From positions 662,473 through 726,472 of the forward strand of contig NZ_JAAAFX010000007.1 of assembly GCF_019352895.1 (NCBI RefSeq): a stretch of 64,000 nucleotides of DNA, in the 5' to 3' direction. A program made the position numbers and the translations under genes. Position 1 is the stretch's first letter; each line of letters starts with the position of its first letter. Positions 1 through 9,500 of this stretch are shown here, one piece after another. The DNA is from Variovorax boronicumulans. GTDB lineage: Bacteria > Pseudomonadota > Gammaproteobacteria > Burkholderiales > Burkholderiaceae_C. The notes beneath the pieces were generated by a model. It was not told the DNA's origin. It searched no databases and saw only the letters and a program-made list of their open reading frames with translations.

Positions 1-216
1 CGCGACCGCACGCGCGGCGAGTTCGCGCTGGTGCTGCACCCGGTGGCGGTGGCGGCCGACGACGGCGCCGAGGCCGAGCGCGTGCTGCGCCTGCTGCTGG
101 CCGAACTGCCGCTCAAGACCGCGGTCAAGCTGGCGGCCGAGATCAGCGGCGCGCCGCGCAATGCGCTCTACGACACGGCGCTGCGCATCCGCGGCGAAGC
201 CGAGAGCGCCGACTAG
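1..216 (+). CDS. rsmI: RsmI, 16S rRNA 2'-O-ribose cytidine methyltransferase, C-terminal end
   Basis: This is the 3' end of a gene that begins before the window, read in frame 1. The visible 71 residues contain the segment LPLKTAVKLAAEISGAPRN followed by ALYDTAL, which closely matches the conserved C-terminus of RsmI. The enzyme methylates the ribose of C1402 in 16S rRNA using S-adenosylmethionine. Its TAG stop shares the palindrome CTAG with the stop of the convergent GNAT gene, so the two genes overlap by four bases. The SAM-binding part lies outside the window. Confidence 0.85.
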   Translation, partial: RDRTRGEFALVLHPVAVAADDGAEAERVLRLLLAELPLKTAVKLAAEISGAPRNALYDTALRIRGEAESAD

Positions 217-860
217 TCCATCTGCGTGGCCTGCCGGAAGCTCTCCAGCGTCCAGCCGCGGCCCAGCAGGAACATCCGGGTCTCCAGCCTTTCGAGGTCC
301 TGCGCGGCGATGTCGCTGCCCAGGTAGCGCAACTGCTTGCGCCGCACCTCGGCGAAGCCGCTTTCGTGCGCGCGCGCCAGGCTGTGCCACAGCGCATGCG
401 CGCCGGGCGACTGGCGCGCGCCCGTCATCAGGCAGATCCCCGCGTCCAGCGCCCAGCGGTAGACGGCCCCGGCGATGCCGCGCCGCTGGTAGGCGGGCCG
501 GTAGCGCGAGTGCGGCGCGCGCAGGTGCCGGTCGGCCCGGCGGCCGACCTCGACCAGCCGGTTGAAGACGGTCGAGCCCGCGAGGCAGCCCCGACGCAGG
601 TCCTCGACATAGGCGTAGAACTCGCCGTCGGCCTCGCGCACGTGCAGGCGCAGTCCGGGGTCGTGCAGCGGGAAGGCCGGCAGGCCGTGCAGCCGGTCGC
701 CGGGCGCATGGAGGCGCTGGTGGAGCGCGTCCAGCGCGGCGTCGTCCGCGGCCGCGGCGCGGGGGTCGACGTCGATGCGGAGTTCGGCCGGGCGCTGCAT
801 CCGCCAGGGCCGCCCGGTCGGGTGGAATGGAAAGAAGGACGTGGACAGCGCGAGATTCAT
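213..860 (-). CDS. GNAT-fold N-acetyltransferase
   Basis: The 215-residue product has a GNAT-like acetyl-CoA loop at about residues 126-145 (YRPAYQRRGIAGAVYRWALD), where an R/Q-x-x-G-x-G/A pattern is visible, followed by a helix and a C-terminal strand region. The acceptor substrate cannot be told. The ATG overlaps the stop of the upstream EF-G-like gene (ATGA), so it is the third gene of an operon with the universal stress protein. It ends tail to tail with rsmI. The stress-gene context suggests an acetylation or tailoring role under low-energy or redox stress; that is inference. Confidence 0.6.
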   Translation of the reverse strand: MNLALSTSFFPFHPTGRPWRMQRPAELRIDVDPRAAAADDAALDALHQRLHAPGDRLHGLPAFPLHDPGLRLHVREADGEFYAYVEDLRRGCLAGSTVFNRLVEVGRRADRHLRAPHSRYRPAYQRRGIAGAVYRWALDAGICLMTGARQSPGAHALWHSLARAHESGFAEVRRKQLRYLGSDIAAQDLERLETRMFLLGRGWTLESFRQATQMD

Positions 861-1402
861 CGCGAGGCCTCCGGCGGTGGCGGCAGCCAGGCCGCGTCGT
901 AGCGCGACAGCCAGGTCCAGAGGGCCGCCGCGCCATTCGTGAGGCGCTCGGCCGCGGCGTTCAGGCCCAGCGCATCGGCCAGCCGGATCTCGGCGCGCAC
1001 CACCAGTTCGTCGCGTCGGACGTCGTGCTCGAGGATGCGCACGCGACGCCGCGCGAGCTCCTTGAGCAGCCCGGCACCGTGGGCCCGGGGGCTCTTGAGC
1101 CGCAGGAACATCACCGGCTCGCACCGGCCGCCGCCGGCCGGGTCGTCGAAGGTATGGACTTCGGGCGGCCGCAGCACCACCTTGCGGCCATAGGCATCGC
1201 GCAACACCTGCTGCGCCTCGTCGAGCGCCAGCTCGCCGGCGGCGTAGATGCGTCCACCCCGGCCTTCGCAGACCACCAGGTAGCGCTCGGGGCGCGACAG
1301 CCAGTCGACCGGGCCGCGGGTGGCGAACACCGGCAGCCCGGCAGCCCCGGGCAGCAGCGCCTGCCGCAGGGGATAGTGGTCCAGCGCTTCGAGGGGGCTC
1401 AT
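857..1402 (-). CDS. Stand-alone protein resembling EF-G domain V
   Basis: The product is 181 residues. The C-terminal half reads like translation elongation factor G domain V: EPVMFLRLKSP at about residues 95-105, then a RRRVRILEHD segment where EF-G has its conserved RRG turn, then AEIRLADALGLNAAAERLTN and a terminal SRYDAAW, matching the EF-G pattern of AEVPL, GY..LRS.T.G and F.HY. No GTPase domain is present here or next door. It overlaps its neighbours by ATGA on both sides, between the universal stress protein and the GNAT protein, so it is almost certainly co-translated with them. A ribosome-directed stress role is possible but unproven. The fold assignment was made by eye. Confidence 0.5.
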   Translation of the reverse strand: MSPLEALDHYPLRQALLPGAAGLPVFATRGPVDWLSRPERYLVVCEGRGGRIYAAGELALDEAQQVLRDAYGRKVVLRPPEVHTFDDPAGGGRCEPVMFLRLKSPRAHGAGLLKELARRRVRILEHDVRRDELVVRAEIRLADALGLNAAAERLTNGAAALWTWLSRYDAAWLPPPPEASR

Positions 1403-2310
1403 GCCGCGCTCCCCGTGGCGCGCACGCTGCCGCCCCCCCGTGGGCCGGCGACGGCGTCCGGCGCCGCGCACCCGTCGTGCGGCACGACCAGCACATCGGC
1501 CGTGGCCATGCGCAGCACGCGTTGCGCCACGCTGCCCAGCAGGAAGTCCACGAAGCGGGAGCGGCGCTGCCTGCCGACGACCAGCAGCTCGGCACCGCTG
1601 GCCTGCTGCTGCACTGCGGCCTGGCGTGCCGGGTCGCCCTGGCCGATCGCCGAGACCACCCGGCGGTCGCGCCCGGCCGCCGAGTCGCTGAGCCAGAACA
1701 TGCGCTCGCGCGCTTCGCCCAGGCGCTGGTGGCGGCAGGCCTTGAGCGCCTGGTCGGAGGCGTCGGCCAGCCGCAGCCGGCCTTCCGGCGCCCTGGAGAG
1801 CGCATGGAACAGCTCGACCTGCGCCGTGCTGTCCAGTGCCCAGGCCAGCGCCACCATGCGCTTGGAGGCCGGTGTGAAGTCGACCGCCACCAGCAGGCGG
1901 CGATAGCGGTGCAGTGCCTCGCGCTGCGTCACGAGCACCGGGCAGGCGGCCACGCGCAGCAGGCGTGCGATCGGCGAGGTGCCGAACACGCCGGCGCCGC
2001 AGCGCGCCGAGCCCGCATCGACCACCAGCAGGTCGGCCCGACACGCGGCCTCGGCCACCTCCGCCAGCGGGGCGCCGCCCGGCGCGTGGGCCAGGCACTT
2101 GACCAGGATGCCGAAGCGCGCGGCGATGTCCCGCGCCAGCGCCGAGGTGCGGGCCGCGGCATCGCTCTCGCCGCGGCCGCCCAGGGCCGGCGCGGCGTAC
2201 AGGATCTTCAGCAGCGCGCGGTGTTCGGCGGCGATGAGTCCCGCGCGCATGACCGCGCGGCGGCCCTGCGTCGACAGGTCGGTCAGGGCCAGGATCGATT
2301 GAATGTGCAT
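1399..2310 (-). CDS. Tandem universal stress protein (UspA family)
   Basis: Two Usp domains make up the 303 residues. Domain 1 starts with MHIQSILALTDLS and ends around PIARLLRVAACPVLV; domain 2 starts with RRLLVAVDFTPASKRM and ends with the SVAQRVLRMATADVLVVP segment. Both ends follow the usual G-x2-G-x9-G-S/T nucleotide-binding pattern in degenerate form. The ATG at 2310 is chosen because GGAG lies nine bases upstream; an in-frame start ten codons earlier has no such site. It is the first gene of a three-gene operon with ATGA overlaps. Tandem Usp proteins typically respond to hypoxia or starvation; the ligand is not predictable here. Confidence 0.85.
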   Translation of the reverse strand: MHIQSILALTDLSTQGRRAVMRAGLIAAEHRALLKILYAAPALGGRGESDAAARTSALARDIAARFGILVKCLAHAPGGAPLAEVAEAACRADLLVVDAGSARCGAGVFGTSPIARLLRVAACPVLVTQREALHRYRRLLVAVDFTPASKRMVALAWALDSTAQVELFHALSRAPEGRLRLADASDQALKACRHQRLGEARERMFWLSDSAAGRDRRVVSAIGQGDPARQAAVQQQASGAELLVVGRQRRSRFVDFLLGSVAQRVLRMATADVLVVPHDGCAAPDAVAGPRGGGSVRATGSAA

Positions 2311-3050
2311 CGTTGTGTTCTCCGCGGGGATGGACAGCACCGAGGCCCTGCCGGCGAGCGGCAGTCCTTCGGTGGGGCAGGCAGCGCCTGGGCGGCGCGC
2401 AGGCGTGGTGGCGGATCAGCCCAGGGCCGGGCGGATCACGCGAGCGGGGCGATGGACGCCCGGGGCCGGCGCAGGACATGGCCGTGCGCGGCCGGACCGA
2501 GGACGGTCGCCAATCGGGAGCGTGGGCTCCCGGGGGATGGGTGTGTGCATCGCCACTCCAGTCGAGTGCGGCCCCCGCGGACGTGCGGGCGCGCTACGGC
2601 GCGGGACAGGTGCCCGGCGGTCGATGGTTGCGCTTGAAAGGGGGGAGGCTGACCGCCGGGCTCAGGAATGTCCGAGGGTCTGGTGTGACCCTGCCGTCGG
2701 CCCGGCGAAGCTGAAGAGGGCCGGTCCGCCGGCCGCCATCGACCCGCCGCAGCCGACGTGGCTGCGAGACAAGGTGTGAAGGGGGGCCTGACCGTGCATG
2801 GGCCCGAGTCTAGGCCGGCCTTGCGGCCGCCACAACAGAGGCCACACGCCCTCTGCCAGATTGGCAGGGCCGCACGGGACCCCGGGATGTGGCCTATGCC
2901 TGAAGGCCTAGACGCCCCAACATCTGTTTACGTAGTTGACGATTTAGGGACAATTCCGCAAAACAGGCCCGGACATGTGTAAGCCTTTGTACTTAAGCTA
3001 GTAATATTGTCTTAACATTTCACTCATGTTGCACCAATTCAGTGCGTGAA
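2311..3050. promoter_or_regulatory. Intergenic region between divergent usp operon and autotransporter
   Basis: About 740 bases without a convincing gene. The first 500 bases stay GC-rich and contain only open frames of low coding character. From about 2920 the composition turns AT-rich, with TTGACG at 2936-2941 and TAATAT at 3002-3007, but no pair with ideal 16-18 spacing, so the start point of the autotransporter transcript cannot be fixed. The usp promoter must lie in the left part; no clear -35/-10 pair was seen there. Confidence 0.35.
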
Positions 3051-6000
3051 ATGATTATGAAACACAAGATTAGCCCCACTCTGAGCCATTCGGCCCCCGC
3101 ATTTCGGACCTCCTTGCCCGCTGGCCCCTCCTTGGCCCGGACCTCCACCACCCGCTTCACGATCCACGCCGTGGCCCTGGCGGCAGTGATGGCGGTCTCG
3201 GTCTGGCCTGCGACCGGCGCGCAGGCGCAGACCACGATTCTTTCTGGCGGCGGCAACGGCAGCCAGGCCGACCTCACGGAGGGCCAAGGCGGTGCAGGTG
3301 GGCTGGCCGGCGGTGGCGGCGGTGGTGCCGGTGGTTATTCCGGCCGGGGGGACGACGGCCTGGGCGGCACTGGCGGTGCCGGCGCTCAGATCGACGCGGC
3401 CGCGCAAGCCGGTGGCACGGGCGGCAACAACAATGTTGCCAGCGGAGCGGCCGGCGGCGCTGGTGGCGTCGGCCTGAGTGCAGGCGGCGGCGGCGGTGGT
3501 GGTGGTGCCTACTTTGCGGGGAATGGCAGCACGGGCGGCGTCGGCGGCGTGGGTACCGAGAATGCTGCAGCGTCGGTGGCGCTGACCGGCGACGTCACCG
3601 GCACGGCCGGCGCCGACCCGGATTGGCTGAGCGGCTATTCGGGTGGTGGTGGCGGCGGCGGCGGCGGGCTCGTCCTGACTGCGCCGGGCGCGACGGTCAA
3701 TGTCGGTGGCCACACTGTCACGGGAGGCGCAGGCGGTTCGACCCAGTTTGACGGCGCGGGTGGCGGCGGAGCCGGCCTGGCACTGGTCAGTGGCGGCAGC
3801 ATATTGAATGCCGACGGCCGTATCGTTGGCGGTGCCGGTGGCAACGGCTACAACGGGGCCGAAGGCGGCACCAGCGTCTTCCTCTACCAGGGCGGCCAAC
3901 TGAGCAACGGCCTCAATGGGCAGTTGACGGGCGGCGCGGGCGGCACCGGCGGTACCACCGACGGCGACCCGGCGCTGGGCGAGGGCCAAGGCAGCGGCGG
4001 CAACGGCGGCGACGCAGTGCGCAGCAACGGCGGCCAGATCACCAACGCGGGCACGGCGCTGGGCGGAGCCGGCGGCGTGGCCACCTTGGCCGGCGATGGC
4101 GGCAACGGCATCACCGCGAGCGGTGCCGCGACCGTGACCAACACGGCAACGGGCCAGATCCTCGGCGGCGCCGGCGGTGCCGTGGGCGGCGTCGAAACCA
4201 CTTCGGTGGCAGGCAAGGGCGGCAGCGGCGTGGTGCTGCTGGACGCCGGTGCCACGGTCACCAACGACGGCACGGTGCGCGGCGGCGACGCCGGCCTCGC
4301 CGCGGCCGGCACGGGCGCCGCAGGTGGTGTCGGCATCCAGGGCTCGGTCGCGGGTGGCAACACGGTGATCAACGCGGGCAGCATCTCGGGCGGCCTCGAC
4401 AGCACTCGAACGGTGCGCGCCAATGCGCTCGAGTTCCAGGGCTCCGGCAACCGGCTCGAACTGCGTGCCGGCGGCGTCCTCGACGGCAACGCCGTCGTGG
4501 CATCGGGCGGCAGCAACAACACGCTGGCGCTGGGTGGCGATGCGACGACGTCGAACTTCGACGTGAGCACCATCGGCGCCGGCCAGGCCTTCCAGGGCTT
4601 CGACGCCTTCCACAAGAGCGGCACCAGCGTCTGGACGCTGGCCGGCGCCCAGGCCGGCGTCACGCCCTGGACCGTCGACGCCGGTGTGCTGGCGCTGACC
4701 GGCAACGCCAACCTGGGTGCCGCAGCCGGCACCCTGACGATCAACGACGGCACGCTGCGCCTGGCGGCCGATGGCCTGCAGGTCGCGAACGCGGTCACGC
4801 TGGGCACGGGCCAGCCGACGGTCGACACCGGCGCCTTCACCGGCACGCTGGCCGGCGCGGTCGGCGGCAGCGGCTCGCTGACCAAGGTCGGCACCGGCAC
4901 GCTGGTGCTGACCGCGGCCAACACCTACGGCGGCACCACCACGGTCGGCCAGGGCACGCTGCGTGCGGGCGCGGCCAACACGCTGAGCGCGGCCTCGGCC
5001 CACACGGTGGCCTCGGGCGCCACGCTCGACGTGGGCGGCTTCAACCAGACCGTGGCCTCGCTCAACAACGCGGGCACCGTCTCGCTGCTGAGCGCCACCC
5101 CGGGCACCACCCTGACGGTGAACGGCAACTACGTCGGCAACGGCGGCGTGCTGCGCCTGGGCACCGCCCTGGGCGACAGCGGCAGCGCGACCGACCGTCT
5201 GCTGCTCAATGGCGGCAGCGCCAGCGGCCACACCACGGTGCAGATCACCAACCTGGGCGGCCTGGGCGCGCAGACCACGGGCAACGGCATCGAGGTCGTC
5301 GCCGCGCGCAACGGCGCCACCTCGACCGCCGATGCCTTCGCACTGGCCAACGGCCACGTCGATGCGGGCGCCTATGCCTACACGCTGCACGGCGCCGACC
5401 AGAGCTGGTACCTGCGCTCGGAGACCGATGCGGTCACGCCGGGCGCGCCCGTCACGCCCGGCGCCCCGGTCACCCCTCCGGTCACCACCCCGACCTACCG
5501 CAGCGAAGTCCCGCTGTTCGCCGCGCTGCCGCAGCAACTGCGCCAGGCCGACCTGGCCATGCTGGGCAACCTGCACCAGCGCATCGGCGACGAGCCGGTG
5601 GCGGGCGCACCGGCCGCCAACGGCCCGCGCAACGCCTGGGGCCGCCTGATCTCCAGCAGCATCGACGTGCGCCAGCAGGGCACCGTGTCCCCCGACAGCA
5701 AGGGCCGCGTCGACGGCTTCCAGGTCGGCACCGACCTGTTCGCCGATGCCAACTGGCATGCCGGCGTCTACGTCGGCCAGCTCGACGGCGACGTGCGCAC
5801 CAGCGGTTTCGCCAACGGTGTCTGGGGCGGCGTGGGCAGCAACGACCTGCGTGCGCGCTACCTCGGCCTCTATGCGACCTGGACCAACGGCCGCGGCTTC
5901 TATGCCGACGCCGTGCTGCAGGGCGGCGACCACCGCTACACCCTGCGTCCGCAGGGCAACCCCTCGGTCACGGGCAAGGGCGACAGCCTGCTGGCCTCGA

Positions 6001-6449
6001 TCGAGGTCGGCCAGTCCTTCGCGCTGGGCCAGGGCTGGACGATCGAGCCGCAGCTGCAGCTGATCCACCAGCGCGTGGACCTCGACGACGTCGTGATCTC
6101 GGGCGCCCGCGTCCAGCAGGATGCGGACAACGGCTGGATCGCCCGTGCGGGCGTGCGCATCAAGGGCGAGACGAGCACCTCGCTCGGCGCGCTGCAGCCT
6201 TACGGCCGGATCAACCTCTACCGTGCCTCGAGCGGCACCGACATCGCACGCTTCATCGGCCCCGCGGCCACCACCGACATCGCGACGCGCACCGGCGGCA
6301 GCTGGGGCGAAGTGGCCGGCGGCGCGACGCTGGCACTGAACACCACCTGGAGCATCTACGGCGAAATCGGTCGGCTTTTCTCGATCGGTGGTGACGCACG
6401 CGTGAAGAGTGGCGTACAAGGCTCGGTGGGCCTCAAGGCTCGCTGGTAA
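3051..6449 (+). CDS. Glycine-rich autotransporter (type Va secretion), outer-membrane beta-barrel C-terminus
   Basis: The product of about 1132 residues has a long, basic signal region ending near ATGAQAQ (about residue 57), typical of large autotransporters. The passenger begins with very Gly-rich, Asn/Ala-poor repeats, then becomes a beta-helix-like stretch with autotransporter-associated strand repeats such as GTGTLVLTAANTYGG (about residues 615-630). A Pro linker with two VTPGAP repeats (about residues 800-812) precedes the C-terminal barrel of about 280 residues that ends in KARW, an aromatic terminal residue as required for BAM recognition. The ATG at 3051 is chosen; an in-frame GTG at 3042 and ATG at 3057 are alternatives, and none has a strong ribosome site. 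The ligand or adhesion target is unknown. Confidence 0.85.
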   Translation: MIMKHKISPTLSHSAPAFRTSLPAGPSLARTSTTRFTIHAVALAAVMAVSVWPATGAQAQTTILSGGGNGSQADLTEGQGGAGGLAGGGGGGAGGYSGRGDDGLGGTGGAGAQIDAAAQAGGTGGNNNVASGAAGGAGGVGLSAGGGGGGGGAYFAGNGSTGGVGGVGTENAAASVALTGDVTGTAGADPDWLSGYSGGGGGGGGGLVLTAPGATVNVGGHTVTGGAGGSTQFDGAGGGGAGLALVSGGSILNADGRIVGGAGGNGYNGAEGGTSVFLYQGGQLSNGLNGQLTGGAGGTGGTTDGDPALGEGQGSGGNGGDAVRSNGGQITNAGTALGGAGGVATLAGDGGNGITASGAATVTNTATGQILGGAGGAVGGVETTSVAGKGGSGVVLLDAGATVTNDGTVRGGDAGLAAAGTGAAGGVGIQGSVAGGNTVINAGSISGGLDSTRTVRANALEFQGSGNRLELRAGGVLDGNAVVASGGSNNTLALGGDATTSNFDVSTIGAGQAFQGFDAFHKSGTSVWTLAGAQAGVTPWTVDAGVLALTGNANLGAAAGTLTINDGTLRLAADGLQVANAVTLGTGQPTVDTGAFTGTLAGAVGGSGSLTKVGTGTLVLTAANTYGGTTTVGQGTLRAGAANTLSAASAHTVASGATLDVGGFNQTVASLNNAGTVSLLSATPGTTLTVNGNYVGNGGVLRLGTALGDSGSATDRLLLNGGSASGHTTVQITNLGGLGAQTTGNGIEVVAARNGATSTADAFALANGHVDAGAYAYTLHGADQSWYLRSETDAVTPGAPVTPGAPVTPPVTTPTYRSEVPLFAALPQQLRQADLAMLGNLHQRIGDEPVAGAPAANGPRNAWGRLISSSIDVRQQGTVSPDSKGRVDGFQVGTDLFADANWHAGVYVGQLDGDVRTSGFANGVWGGVGSNDLRARYLGLYATWTNGRGFYADAVLQGGDHRYTLRPQGNPSVTGKGDSLLASIEVGQSFALGQGWTIEPQLQLIHQRVDLDDVVISGARVQQDADNGWIARAGVRIKGETSTSLGALQPYGRINLYRASSGTDIARFIGPAATTDIATRTGGSWGEVAGGATLALNTTWSIYGEIGRLFSIGGDARVKSGVQGSVGLKARW

Positions 6450-6544
6450 CCGGTGACCGATCTCATGAACCCTCGGCAACAACCCATGAACAACGGCGTT
6501 GGCTTGTTCGTCGCCCCCAACATGCGACAGCCACTTTCATAGCC

Positions 6545-9500
6545 ATGACCTCACTGCCCGACTCCACAGCTTCCGCCAAGCCTCTCGCTTCGACTCACGC
6601 GCTCGCACCCCCGCCAGCGCACGGGTCGGCAGGCGAGCGCTCCGCACGGATGACGGCGGTGTCGGGCGTCCTTGAATTGCCGCGCGCCGCCACGCCTTCG
6701 AGCGACGAGGGCACGGGCTTCGTGCAGTGGTCGCTCGATGCGGAAACGGCGCTCGATCTGCAGGCCTACGCACTCGCGCGCGGCACCTCGCTGCAGACCC
6801 TGTGTCTTGCGGCCTGGGCCGTGGTGCTGGGGCGGCTGAGCACGCAGGAGGCCTTCCTGCTGGCCGCAGCCCTCGACACGAGCGCACCGGACGACGCGCG
6901 CCTGCTTCTGATCGACCTGCAAGGCGAGCCGAGCGCGCACGAACTGCTCGTGCGCATCGACGCCGAACGGGCATCCTCTCTCCCCCCTTCCAGCGCGATC
7001 GGTGCACCGCACGCCCGCGCCGGCCTGCGCTTCGGCGCCTTGGCGCCGCTGCCCGGGCTGGACCTGTGCGTGGCCTGCACCCTGCGCGCCGACGGCATGC
7101 TCGACGGCGTGCTGCACTTCGACGGCGCACTGTGCGACCGCGCCACGGCCGAACGCTGGGCCGGCTATGTGCAGGCCGTGCTGGCCGCCCTGCCAGCACA
7201 CGCTGACCACGCTGTGGCCGCCCTGCCGATGATCGGCGCGGTCGAACAGCAACTGCTGCAAGGCTTCAACGCCACCCAGGCCGAGTGGCCCTCGGCGCTG
7301 CGCGTGCACGACCTGGTCGAGGCCCAGGCCCGCCGCACGCCCGAGGCCGAAGCCGTGCGCTTGGGCAACGACGTGCTGCGCTATGCCGAACTCGAGCGCG
7401 AGGCCGACCGCCTTGCGCACCGGCTGCGGGCGCTGGGCGTCGGCCCCGACGTGCCGGTGGCGCTCTATGTCGAGCGCAGCCTGGCCATGGTGGTCGGGCT
7501 GCTGGCCGTGCTCAAGGCCGGCGGCGCCTACGTGCCGCTGGACCCGAGCCATCCGGCCGACCGCACCGCGGTGATCCTGGCCGGTGCCAGGCCCCAGGTC
7601 ATTCTTTCGCAGACCTCGCTGCGCGCCGCGCTGCCGGTCGATGCGAGCCCGGTGCTGCTGCTCGATGCACTGCCCCCGCAGGACGAGGGCGATACGGCGC
7701 CTGCCAACGACGTACAGCCGCATCACCTGGCCTACGTGATCTACACCTCGGGCTCGACCGGCACGCCCAAGGGCGTGGCCATGCCGCACCGCGGCCTGGT
7801 CAACCTGCTGCACTGGCAGCTCGACCACCCGGTGGTACCGACGCCGCAGCGCACGCTGCAGTTCGCGGCGCTGGGCTTCGACGTCGCGTTCCAGGAAATC
7901 TTCGCCACGCTGAGCGCCGGCGGCACGCTGGTGCTGATCGACGAGAGCGTGCGGCGCGACCCGCAAGCGCTGGTCGCGGTGCTGCGCGCGCAGCGCGTGC
8001 AGCGGCTGTTCCTGCCCTTCATCGCGCTGCAGAACCTCGCCGAGTACGCGGTCGCGGCCGACGAGGCACTGCCCGACCTGCAGGACGTGATGACCGCCGG
8101 CGAGCAACTGCACGCCAGCCCCGCGGTGCGTGCCTTCTTCGCCCGCCACGCCGGCTGCCGGCTGCACAACCAGTACGGCCCGACCGAGAGCCACGTGGTC
8201 ACGGCGCTGCAGCTGGCGGCCGACCCGGCGCAGTGGGCGGCCCTGCCCTCCATCGGCCGGCCCATCGCCAACAACCGCATCCACGTGCTCGACCGCCATG
8301 GCCGCACGGCGCCGCTCGGCGTGCCGGGCGAGATCCACATCGGCGGCGTCGGCGTGGCGCGAGGCTACCTGCACCGGCCCGAACTCACGGCCGAGCGCTT
8401 CGTGGCCGACCCGTTCAGCGCCGATCCCGACGCGCGGCTCTACAAGACCGGCGACATCGGCCGCTGGCGCGCCGACGGCGAGATCGACTGTCTGGGCCGC
8501 AACGACCACCAGGTCAAGGTGCGCGGCTTCCGCGTCGAGCTGGGCGAGATCGAGAGCGCGCTGCTCACGCACCCCGCGGTGCGCGAGGCCGCGGTGCTCG
8601 CGCGCCACGACGGCGGTGGCGACGCCCGCCTGGTGGCCTACCTCACGGCCCAGCCCGGCAGCGCGCCCGGCGCCGAGGACCTGCGCAAGCACCTCCAGGC
8701 CACGCTGCCGGCCTACATGGTGCCCGCGCTGTTCGTGACGCTCGAGGCGCTGCCGCGTTCGCCCAACGGCAAGATCGACCGCCGCGGCCTGCCCGAGCCG
8801 CTGGCGCAGCGGCCCGAGATGGCCGAGCCCTATGAAGAAGGCCGCACCGACACCGAGCGTCGCGTCTGCGCCGCGTTTGCGCGTGCGCTGGGCATCGACC
8901 TGGCGGGCCGCGTCGACAACTTCTTCGACCTGGGCGGCGATTCGCTGCGCGTGCTCAAGGTGCTGGCCGAACTGCAGGCCGGCAGCGCGCGGCGCCTGTC
9001 GACCAACCTGTTCTTCCAGAACCCCACGCCGCAGGCCATCGCCCGCGAACTCGACGGCGTGGTCACGCCGGAGCCCGAACGCCTGCGTGCGACGACCGGC
9101 GATGCGCAGCAGGAGCCCATCGCGCTGGTCGGCATGGCCGGCCGCTTCCCCGGCGCTGCCGATGTCGAGCAGTTCTGGGCCCACCTGCTCGAAGGCCGCG
9201 ACACCATCCGCTTCTTCGACGACGCCACGCTCGACGCCGGCGTGAGCGCCGCGCTGCGCGCCGACCCCAGCTATGTGCGCGCCCGCGGCGTGCTCGACGA
9301 CGTCGACCAGTTCGACGCTGCCTTCTTCGGCATCAACCCCAAGGAAGCGACGCTGATGGACCCGCAGCAGCGGCTGTTCCTCGAGATCTGCTGGGAATGC
9401 ATGGAGCGCGCCGGCTATGCGCCCGACCAGCAGCAGCGCCCGGTCGGCGTCTACGCCGGCATGCACAACGCGACCTACTTCCAGCGCCACGTGATGCCGC

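Noticed and set aside
2303..2779. Possible small gene of 158 residues in the usp-autotransporter gap
   Set aside because: No ribosome site, no motif, and overlapping open frames of equal quality on both strands.
3240..4100. GGC-rich repeats that might be a CRISPR array or minisatellite
   Set aside because: The repeats are irregular, encode Gly-rich protein in frame, and have no conserved repeat-spacer unit.
3039..6482. 1147-residue minus-strand ORF opposite the autotransporter
   Set aside because: It is a shadow of the Gly-rich sense frame; no signal, motif or start site supports it.
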